DNA of 13,512 nt from an uncultured Ruminococcus sp. (GTDB lineage: Bacteria > Bacillota > Clostridia > Oscillospirales > CAG-272), in the NCBI GenBank assembly GCA_902797125.1, contig CADBRS010000214.1:1-13512 (forward strand), given 5' to 3'. Position 1 is the first letter of the stretch. Each line of letters opens with the position of its first letter. The notes below the pieces were generated by a model. The model ran no database searches. It was not told the origin of the DNA and saw only the letters and a list, made by a program, of their open reading frames with translations. This document shows positions 1 to 6,315 of this stretch, in pieces. The position numbers were made by a program, and so were the translations under genes.

Positions 1-894
1 CCGGAATATTACAAAAACAAGCCCTGGGACACATATCGCAGGGCCATGATCACCGCATACGGCGAAGAAGATATTTCGATCATAGGCGAACCGGGTTCGG
101 TGATCGACGGATCGAACTGCTACGACCCGGAAGGTGAAGAAAACTACCGGGGACCACATGCCATTTTCCTGTCCGGCTGCAGACATGTTCTTTTGGAAGG
201 CTATACGGTCCGACACAGCGGGAACTTTCTGCATGAAGCCAACACATGCGAAGATCTGACCATGCGCCACGTGCTCTGCGTGGGCGGTTCGGACGGCATC
301 CACCTGCACTGCTCAAAGAGATGTCTGATCGAGGACTGTGTTTTTCAGACAGGTGACGACTGCATAGCCGGGATCAACGTCGAGGATCTGACTGTCCGCC
401 ACTGCGTGCTCAACACGTCCTGCAATCTGTTCAGGTTGGGAGGCGTTCATGTTCTGATCGAGGACGTTTTTGCCTACGGGCCGGGCATTTACCCTCACCG
501 CATGACCGTCGTTCGGGGAAAGAACGATGAACTGCCCCGGGAATGCGGCAGACACAATACGATCTTTGCCCTGACCTATTTTGCAAGTTCCCAGTACCCT
601 TTCAACGGTTCTGACATCACCTTCCGCCATTGCACCTTTCAAAATTTCGACGCGTTCCTGGATTACCGGGCGTTCGAAAACAACCTTCAGAGCGGCACTT
701 GCCTCAAAGAGCTCATTTTGGATCACGTCCTTTTGGAAAACGTCCGCTTTGCGTCCGAACCGAAGGGGCACCCTTCCTGCTCGACCGTTATAAGGTTCAA
801 ACATGTCTTTACCGCCTTTGCGGACGGGGATCGGGCTCGTCCTCTGATCCGCCCGGGAGATTTCATAACACAGATCGAAGAAACAGAAGATTGA
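1..894 (+). CDS. Right-handed parallel beta-helix (GH28/pectate-lyase-like) protein, 5' end cut by window
   Basis: The frame is open from base 1, so the true start lies upstream; the first internal ATG at 46 is probably not the start. 297 residues are visible. The sequence has the short-strand, Cys/His/Asp-rich repeats of a right-handed beta-helix. Two motifs recall polygalacturonase family GH28: SDGIHL (about 97-102 of the visible protein) and TGDDCIAG (117-124), matching the NTDG and GDDC catalytic motifs. The later GHG and RIK motifs are absent; the expected GHG place reads FRLGG. Such proteins act on, or bind, plant or host polysaccharides; the substrate cannot be told from sequence. There is no signal peptide in view because the N-terminus is missing. 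It is the only plus-strand gene and ends just before a terminator. An alternative is a non-catalytic beta-helix or another polysaccharide lyase/epimerase-like protein. Confidence 0.8.
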   Translation, partial: PEYYKNKPWDTYRRAMITAYGEEDISIIGEPGSVIDGSNCYDPEGEENYRGPHAIFLSGCRHVLLEGYTVRHSGNFLHEANTCEDLTMRHVLCVGGSDGIHLHCSKRCLIEDCVFQTGDDCIAGINVEDLTVRHCVLNTSCNLFRLGGVHVLIEDVFAYGPGIYPHRMTVVRGKNDELPRECGRHNTIFALTYFASSQYPFNGSDITFRHCTFQNFDAFLDYRAFENNLQSGTCLKELILDHVLLENVRFASEPKGHPSCSTVIRFKHVFTAFADGDRARPLIRPGDFITQIEETED

Positions 895-898
895 CGCC

Positions 899-928
899 AA
901 AAAGCTGCACCTCCCGATGCAGCTTTTT
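899..928 (+). terminator. Perfect 11-bp hairpin terminator, likely bidirectional
   Basis: AAAAAGCTGCA (899-909) and TGCAGCTTTTT (918-928) are perfect inverted arms around an 8-nt loop. They give a GCTGCA core with an A5/T5 flank on both sides. It starts 4 nt after the stop codon of the beta-helix gene. Because the flanks are symmetrical, it can also stop transcription of the convergent membrane-protein gene, which ends at 1105. Confidence 0.9.
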
Positions 929-1104
929 GATTGAAAAAAATGATAGTGGATCATGATTCTTTTGATCATTGACAAATAGAACAAATCGAGGTGCAAATCT
1001 TTCGTAAACATTTTCGAACAGATATGTCGAATCTATCCTGTTATCAAGTACTGCAAAGATGTCGACATGTCAAGTTTCGGGTCCTTTGGGACTACACAAA
1101 ACTA
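929..1104. other. Convergent intergenic spacer with clustered TCGA palindromes
   Basis: This stretch lies between two convergent stop codons. I see no credible gene in it. It holds a 10-bp perfect palindrome ATGTCGACAT (1059-1068) overlapping GACATGTC (1064-1071). It also holds a small inverted pair TTCGA (1013-1017)/TCGAA (1027-1031), and a weak ATGAT/ATCAT hairpin followed on the minus strand by seven T (about 932-952), which might be a second, weak terminator of the minus-strand unit. Function is unknown. Confidence 0.35.
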
Positions 1105-4100
1105 TCATTTGTTCTGCTGGTTCAACCTGTCAGCTTCGAGCGCCTGAAAATATGGATAGTAAGTTGCATCTTCCATCAGGTTGATATCGTTAGGAATTTC
1201 CCCATCACAGAGTTGCAAAAATGCCTGGTACTGGATTTGAGTCAGAGATGCAGCATATCCATACGACACCATCCACATTTTTCCATCTGAATCTTTACCG
1301 ACAGTCAGAAAAGGATTATTTGCACAGTAAATGGCGGCCGCAGGTACAATGTTGGTTTCCGCTTTTGCAAACGAAAGATCATTTAGAAAGGCTTTGAGAG
1401 CATCCTTATCCAGATGTCGTCCGCTGTCCATGAACACGGCGCCGAAGTGCGATGCAGAACGGCCCCAATAAAAATCTCCGATCGAGGGCGCATCCAGAAA
1501 AGAACCGGACGACAGGAAATCCTCATATGGAGTATCGCATATCGTGGAGAATAGCTCATCCCAATGATCAATCAGAAACGCATCGAACTCTTTTTGGTAC
1601 GTCGCATATCTGTTGCCATCACGGTCAACGATTAAATATGGTTCCGGCAGGAGCGACAGAATCACTTCGATGAGATTGGTCCGCTTTTGTTCGATCGTCT
1701 CCTTATCGAACTGTGCATTGAATTGGTCGTAAAAATCATCCAGAATGGATAGGTGGCGCGCTGCTGTTTCCCGAGTTTTCTCACTCCGCGATTGACTTAG
1801 CGTCCTCAGGAAACTGTCCCGCCTCAAGCAATCCGGACTCAGATAACCGGTGACCCGACGGATCAGATTGTTTGCGATCTCACGGGCCTCAAGCGCCAAC
1901 TGGGTCTCAGCTGTTTTGATCCGCTCCTCGGACATTCGTACCTCCGAATCCATACGATACCCAACAGAGCCGAACTGCTGGTCGAACACATCCATAGAAA
2001 CAGGCAACGCCGTTTTGAGAGTTTGCGCCGTGACCTGACAGGTGCTAACGGTGAAGTCCATATATGGAATCAGCGCTTCGGCAACATCGGCAAGGAAGTG
2101 CTCGGTGGAAATGAAACTGGTGATTTGTTTATAGTACGCCTGTGTCATATGGTAGTCAACCTTTTGTTCCATGACGGAAACGAACACAATCCGGCCCATT
2201 TTCAAAGCCCTGGACGCATTCTTCACCTTGACAGGTTTCCCATCGACCATATAGTAATCAAAGACAGTTGAAAATTCTGAATTGAATGTTTCTACGTTCT
2301 CGATCCATAACAAGCTATGGGGGCGGCTGTGATCCGAAAAAGACTTAATATAGGCCTCTCGATTGAAAGTCAGTTGTCCTTTATGGTAGAAAGCCAGTAA
2401 CAGTTCATTCTCCGCCCTGTTCAGAAACAGGCAGTATGTCAGATCTTCTAACTCCAGAATCTGCTCTTCGAAAGCGTTGCCGAGCTGCAAATATCCGCGT
2501 GCTCCGGTATCCAGGTCTACACAGGTAACCTTACCGTCGCCGAGATAAAAATAGGCGAAGCGACCGTCCTGCGTTCGCGTACTCGCGAGAGGTTCGGAAT
2601 CGAATAACCGGGTCGTTTCTCCCGTCGCGAGGTCCTGAAGCAAGTGACCGGACATCAGCGTTCTTTCTCCTACGGAAATGGAGGAAACAGCCTCCTCTAC
2701 GTCGATCGGTTCGGCGCCGGCAGCACTCAGCCGGTAGCAAACGGGAACTTCATCCTGAAGCATCCATACGTACGGAACTCCTTTGCTTTGCGTCAGCAGC
2801 AGCCGTTCTCCGGTCAGGAAAAACACGGTGCCGCCTGCAACGCAGAACCCAGTCCGTCCGTCGGCTGCGGTGAAGGAAATGGTATCGCCCTTGACGATCA
2901 ATCCTCCTACAGGAGCCGAAACGATCGGATTGGCCTCTCCGTACCGATCATAGAGACAGTAAAAACCGCCATTGGCATACACGGCAATGTTAGACGCAAG
3001 ATACGAAGGATACAGCGTGAAAGTCGGATCATCATAGGATAGATGGCTGACCACATAAGGCACTTCACAAACGATCAGCTCATAATCCTCGCTGGCCCAA
3101 ATCTCAGACGCCTGTGCAGGATTTGGCAGAAATTCTCCTTCACCATAGCAGAGACCGTTGTAGTCATGGGGGTCACCGATGTGACTGCCGTCCAGTTTAG
3201 TCGCCGCCCCGGAGTTCAAATCAAAAAGGAACAGTCCGTAAGACAGCGTCATGTCAGCATTTGTCAGAGCATAGAGACAATATTGGGGATTTGTTCCGAA
3301 ATCCAGCACCTGAATGGTCGGATAGGAATAACGGTTTAACACTTTTCCGATATCATTCCTGTACAATTCGGTATCGGTGATCTCCAATGCCTTTGCAGTA
3401 GGCTTTTTACCGGTAGCAAAAAAAGCAAGCACCGATTCGCGGTTCAAATGATTATACCAGGCCGCATAGACCTCCCGGATCTCTCCGCTGTAAGCAGCCT
3501 CTATGGAAAGCAGCCCGCTTTCAATGGCCAGCCGGATGCAGGCATCCAGATAATCCGGAGTTTGGGATACGGCCTCTCGGATCGTGCAGGATAAGCAGAT
3601 CACTTCATCTTTTCGGACGTCGTACCAGACGCTCTCGCAATCGGTATGCTCGCCTTCCTGCATTTGGACCTGGATATAATCCGACCCGGAAAAAGCGGAT
3701 ATCTTTGTGCTGGGGCTCAGAGAAACAGTCACGTCGACACTTGAACCGTCTGACGCATTCGTTTCCGTTTCCATTTCGGTCTCATCTAAAAGCACCGTGT
3801 ACAGGGAATCGTCCGGATCTGTGGCAGAGCTGAGCAGTTGGATGCCTTTTCCCTGCACGTCAGTCTCTCCGGCTTCCCGGATTTTATCCGGACTGTAAAC
3901 CACAGTGGTCAGTTTCAAATTCCCGGTTTCCCAGGGAGGAAGCTTCGGCTGGATCATCTCGTGATCCGTATCCCCTTTTTGGCTCAAATCTTCTTTGTTC
4001 AGAAGCATAAAAGGCAATGAACCCGCGATCAAAGCGATAACGAGCAGAGACGCCAGAACCGGAATCAGCCAGAGAGGACGTCCGGCACGCTTGGTATTCT

Positions 4101-4185
4101 GTTTTGAGTGTTCGGTCAGGTTCGCAACAAGTTTCTCATCCAGATGAGCTGTCGCATCAAACAGTTTACGTTCCCGATTGTCCAT
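1105..4185 (-). CDS. Single-pass membrane protein with giant extracytoplasmic domain, partner of XRE/sigma-4 regulator
   Basis: 1026 aa. The first 37 residues are charged and should be cytoplasmic. They contain a LFDATAHLDEKLV segment like the short N-terminal motif (F/A, ID/LD, E, L/I) of membrane proteins encoded after clostridial sigma factors. One transmembrane helix follows at about 38-62 (PLWLIPVLASLLVIALIAG). The remaining roughly 960 residues should lie outside. Residues about 270-620 have many beta-strand stretches of the type 'LFDLNSGAATKL', 'DLATGETTRLF' and 'CVDLDTGARGYL', suggesting a beta-propeller. The part after about 680 looks mainly helical. The likely role is membrane sensor or anti-sigma-like partner of the upstream regulator. 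The start is fixed by a good ribosome site, and it overlaps the upstream gene by 20 nt. No enzyme motif was recognised, and the ligand is unknown. Confidence 0.8.
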   Translation of the reverse strand: MDNRERKLFDATAHLDEKLVANLTEHSKQNTKRAGRPLWLIPVLASLLVIALIAGSLPFMLLNKEDLSQKGDTDHEMIQPKLPPWETGNLKLTTVVYSPDKIREAGETDVQGKGIQLLSSATDPDDSLYTVLLDETEMETETNASDGSSVDVTVSLSPSTKISAFSGSDYIQVQMQEGEHTDCESVWYDVRKDEVICLSCTIREAVSQTPDYLDACIRLAIESGLLSIEAAYSGEIREVYAAWYNHLNRESVLAFFATGKKPTAKALEITDTELYRNDIGKVLNRYSYPTIQVLDFGTNPQYCLYALTNADMTLSYGLFLFDLNSGAATKLDGSHIGDPHDYNGLCYGEGEFLPNPAQASEIWASEDYELIVCEVPYVVSHLSYDDPTFTLYPSYLASNIAVYANGGFYCLYDRYGEANPIVSAPVGGLIVKGDTISFTAADGRTGFCVAGGTVFFLTGERLLLTQSKGVPYVWMLQDEVPVCYRLSAAGAEPIDVEEAVSSISVGERTLMSGHLLQDLATGETTRLFDSEPLASTRTQDGRFAYFYLGDGKVTCVDLDTGARGYLQLGNAFEEQILELEDLTYCLFLNRAENELLLAFYHKGQLTFNREAYIKSFSDHSRPHSLLWIENVETFNSEFSTVFDYYMVDGKPVKVKNASRALKMGRIVFVSVMEQKVDYHMTQAYYKQITSFISTEHFLADVAEALIPYMDFTVSTCQVTAQTLKTALPVSMDVFDQQFGSVGYRMDSEVRMSEERIKTAETQLALEAREIANNLIRRVTGYLSPDCLRRDSFLRTLSQSRSEKTRETAARHLSILDDFYDQFNAQFDKETIEQKRTNLIEVILSLLPEPYLIVDRDGNRYATYQKEFDAFLIDHWDELFSTICDTPYEDFLSSGSFLDAPSIGDFYWGRSASHFGAVFMDSGRHLDKDALKAFLNDLSFAKAETNIVPAAAIYCANNPFLTVGKDSDGKMWMVSYGYAASLTQIQYQAFLQLCDGEIPNDINLMEDATYYPYFQALEADRLNQQNK

Positions 4186-4645
4186 GATTATCCTCCTTGG
4201 GTTGTTTTTTCAAAAATGTCATCAGTTTTTTCCGGATCTTGAACAGGCGGCTCCGAACATGGTTTTCGCCCATTCCACGTGTCGACGCGATTTCCGAAAC
4301 CGGTTCCAGCAGATGATAGCGTCTCACGAACAGTTCTGCATCATCTCGTGAGATCCTGGTCAGAAAGCGGTTCAACTGTTCGGCCAAAAACTGTTCCGGA
4401 ATATTTGAAAGATCCGGAAGATTGGCTGACAATTCTTCGAAAATATACCGCTGTTTTTCTAGAATGAAGTCCGGAGATACGGCAAATATTTGCGCCATTT
4501 GTTCGATCATTCCGTAATCCGGCCGCCTTTTTCCTGTTTCCCATTTGGAGACGAGATCTTTGGAGACGAACAGCATATCCGCCAGTTCTTCCTGTGAAAA
4601 ACCATGTTCCCGTCGCAACTGCGCAATGACCTGTCCAACGTTCAT
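4166..4645 (-). CDS. XRE helix-turn-helix / sigma-70 region 4 hybrid transcription regulator
   Basis: 159 aa. Residues 1-62 form an HTH_3/XRE domain: MNVGQVIAQLRREHGFSQEE, LADMLFVSKDLVSKWETGKR, then PDYGMIEQMAQIFAVSPDFI. After a linker, residues about 88-147 look like sigma-70 region 4: LNRFLTRISRDDAELFVRRY, then EPVSEIASTRGMGENHVRSR and LFKIRKKL. This matches the C-terminal half of clostridial ECF-like sigma factors, whose usual wording is RFL-L-FVRRYW-IA-V--RL-R-RKKL. No sigma region 2 is present, so it should not melt a promoter by itself. It may bind DNA through XRE and contact RNA polymerase or a -35 element through region 4. A longer reading with 74 extra N-terminal residues is possible, but the ATG at 4645 has an ideal ribosome site and the extension would cover the promoter. 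The next gene overlaps by 20 nt. Confidence 0.85.
   Translation of the reverse strand: MNVGQVIAQLRREHGFSQEELADMLFVSKDLVSKWETGKRRPDYGMIEQMAQIFAVSPDFILEKQRYIFEELSANLPDLSNIPEQFLAEQLNRFLTRISRDDAELFVRRYHLLEPVSEIASTRGMGENHVRSRLFKIRKKLMTFLKKQPKEDNHGQSGT
4192..4198 (-). promoter_or_regulatory. Ribosome binding site for the membrane partner, inside the regulator gene
   Basis: AAGGAGG on the minus strand, 6 nt before the ATG at 4185, lies just upstream of the end of the overlap with the regulator gene. Ribosomes finishing the regulator cross this site, so the two genes are probably translationally coupled. Confidence 0.8.
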
Positions 4646-4651
4646 GCCGTC

Positions 4652-4659
4652 CCTCCTTT
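4652..4659 (-). promoter_or_regulatory. Ribosome binding site that fixes the regulator start
   Basis: AAAGGAGG on the minus strand sits 6 nt before the ATG at 4645. Upstream in-frame ATGs have no comparable site and lie around or before the promoter, so 4645 is the preferred start. Confidence 0.85.
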
Positions 4660-4676
4660 CTCTCTGCGTCAAACTC

Positions 4677-4705
4677 ATTGTATATCGGATTCCCTGTTTA
4701 ATCAA
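4677..4705 (-). promoter_or_regulatory. Sigma-A-type promoter for the XRE/sigma-4 and membrane-partner unit
   Basis: Minus strand: -35 TTGATT (4700-4705), 17-nt spacer, -10 TACAAT (4677-4682). Transcription should begin near 4670, giving a short leader of about 25 nt to the start codon. A small inverted pair, CCGAA (4741-4745)/TTCGG (4752-4756), lies about 35 nt upstream of the -35 box and could be an operator, though it is short. Confidence 0.75.
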
Positions 4706-4786
4706 TGGACAATTCGCACCCGGTTTCTCCGACCTGGCGACCGAACCATGCTTCGGAAAGTCAAATCGGCACGACAAACTGATGTG

Positions 4787-4819
4787 AAAAAGAAACGGGC
4801 GGAACAACCCGGGTTCCGC
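4787..4819 (-). terminator. Intrinsic terminator of the ireB-to-phosphohexomutase operon
   Basis: On the minus strand GCGGAAC (4813-4819) pairs with GTTCCGC (4799-4805) around a 7-nt loop. It is followed by CCGTTTCTTTTT, ending near 4787. It lies about 50 nt after the phosphohexomutase stop codon and separates this operon from the promoter of the XRE/sigma-4 unit. Confidence 0.8.
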
Positions 4820-4867
4820 TCGCTTCTCAAATGCAGGCGAGACTCCTCTGAGCCGCCTCGCGAACAA

Positions 4868-6289
4868 TCAGGACAAAAATTTTTTGAAGCAATCGATCAA
4901 AGCGTCTGCCTGTTCAGGCGTTTTGTCCTCCGCAAAAATGCGAAGCAACGGCTCGGTGCCGGAAAAACGGCAGATCACGAAAGCATCGTCAAAATACACT
5001 TTGCAGCCGTCCTCGTAGTTGACGCGAAGCACTTTCTTTCCCAATTGGTTTTCAAAATCGGGCAGTTTTTTCTGTGTCATGATCAACTTATCGATGCCCG
5101 CCCGGTCTTCCGGTCTGAATTTGAAATTAGCCTCAGACATACAGAAGCGTCCGTATCTGGTTTCCAGTTCGTTCCAGTAATCGTTCAAGGATTTTCCTAT
5201 ACGACTGAGCATTTCAACGAACAGAGATCCTGCATAGACCGAGTCCTTCCCGTGGATATGACCGCGGACGGTCAGACCGCCTGAAGATTCTCCGCCGAGG
5301 ACCGCATCGACTTCATCCATTTTGGACGAGATCCATTTGAAACCGACCGGAACTTCGTAACACGTTTCACCGAATGACTGGGCCACGCTGTCCAGCATAT
5401 GCGTCGTTGCCAGATTCCGAACGACCGGTCCCTTCCAGCCCTTGTATTCGTGGAGATAATAGTAAAGCATGACCAGAATCTTGTTGGCGGATAGGTATTC
5501 CCCGTCCGGTCCGACGATGCCCAGCCGGTCTCCGTCCCCGTCCAGAGCGATGCCCAGATCGTAGTGCTCCGCGATCACGCGCGAGCGCAGGTCGGACAGC
5601 TGAGTCAAACCCGGAGCCGGGTCATGACCTCCGAAAAAGGCATCCTTGTTCGAATTCATCAGATCGATCGTGCAGCGGCACGTGGTCAGGATCGTATTCA
5701 GCGGATAGGCGCCCGAACCGTGCATGGGATCGAACAAAACCCGCAGCCCCGATTGGCGGATCGATTCCTGGTCGATCATGGACAAAATGGAATCCATATA
5801 GTTGTTGAAGGGCGTTCTGAGATAGGAAACGTATCCTTCCCTGACCGCATCGTCGAAAGGCATGGTCAACACGTCTTCCGGTTTCAGCCCTTCGATGATC
5901 TTTTCCAGATGGGAAGTCACTTCCACACTGGCGTCTCTTCCCTCGCGAACGATGAGTTTGATCCCGTTATAGTCCGAAGGGTTGTGGCTGGCCGTGATCT
6001 CCAGGCCGAACTCATACCCCTTCTCCTTCACGATATACATGATGAGCGGAGTCGGCGTACTGCGGTGCATGACCAGAATGTTCAACTTGTTGCCCGCAAA
6101 AACCTCGGAAACCCACTGCATGGCACGGGGAGACAGAAAACGTCTGTCATAACCCAAAACGACGGGAAGGCCTTCGGCCTTTTTTTCTTTGACCAGGCAG
6201 CAGACGCCCTGCGCCACCTTCTGTATGTTCTCTCTGATGAAATCATCGCCGATGACCGCACGCCATCCGCCTGTTCCGAACTTGATCAT
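4868..6289 (-). CDS. Phosphoglucomutase/phosphomannomutase family phosphohexomutase
   Basis: 473 aa, full length for the alpha-D-phosphohexomutase family. All four signature elements are present: the active-site phosphoserine loop TASHNPSDYNG (Ser101), the metal loop DGDGDRLG (250-257), the sugar-specificity loop GGESSGGL (332-339) and the C-terminal phosphate-binding loop RFSGTEPLLR (441-450). The N-terminus FGTGGWRAVIGDDF is typical of the phosphoglucomutase/phosphomannomutase branch, not of GlmM. It interconverts hexose 1- and 6-phosphates in the cytoplasm, using a bisphosphate activator, and supplies nucleotide-sugar synthesis or glycogen metabolism. Glucose versus mannose specificity cannot be decided. 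It is the last gene of the operon, 26 nt after the CotH-like gene, with a GAGG ribosome site at a rather long 11-nt spacing, and is followed by a terminator. Confidence 0.93.
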   Translation of the reverse strand: MIKFGTGGWRAVIGDDFIRENIQKVAQGVCCLVKEKKAEGLPVVLGYDRRFLSPRAMQWVSEVFAGNKLNILVMHRSTPTPLIMYIVKEKGYEFGLEITASHNPSDYNGIKLIVREGRDASVEVTSHLEKIIEGLKPEDVLTMPFDDAVREGYVSYLRTPFNNYMDSILSMIDQESIRQSGLRVLFDPMHGSGAYPLNTILTTCRCTIDLMNSNKDAFFGGHDPAPGLTQLSDLRSRVIAEHYDLGIALDGDGDRLGIVGPDGEYLSANKILVMLYYYLHEYKGWKGPVVRNLATTHMLDSVAQSFGETCYEVPVGFKWISSKMDEVDAVLGGESSGGLTVRGHIHGKDSVYAGSLFVEMLSRIGKSLNDYWNELETRYGRFCMSEANFKFRPEDRAGIDKLIMTQKKLPDFENQLGKKVLRVNYEDGCKVYFDDAFVICRFSGTEPLLRIFAEDKTPEQADALIDCFKKFLS

Positions 6290-6315
6290 TAAAAAGTTTT
6301 CCTCACATATTGTTT

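Noticed and set aside
313..1011. Minus-strand open frame of 232 codons opposite the beta-helix gene
   Set aside because: No family resemblance and no ribosome site noticed. It crosses the strong terminator at 899-928 and lies antisense to a gene with clear motifs.
2531..2740. Second minus-strand frame of 69 codons inside the large membrane protein
   Set aside because: It overlaps the long frame in another phase, is Arg-rich, and has no ribosome site or domain.
4646..4867. N-terminal extension of the XRE/sigma-4 regulator by 74 residues
   Set aside because: The extension would cover the operon terminator and the TTGATT-17-TACAAT promoter, while the ATG at 4645 has an ideal ribosome site and starts exactly at the XRE domain.
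5564..6292. Plus-strand open frame of 242 codons opposite the phosphohexomutase
   Set aside because: It is fully antisense to a gene with all four catalytic signatures; its composition (many Arg, His, Gln) is typical of a shadow frame.
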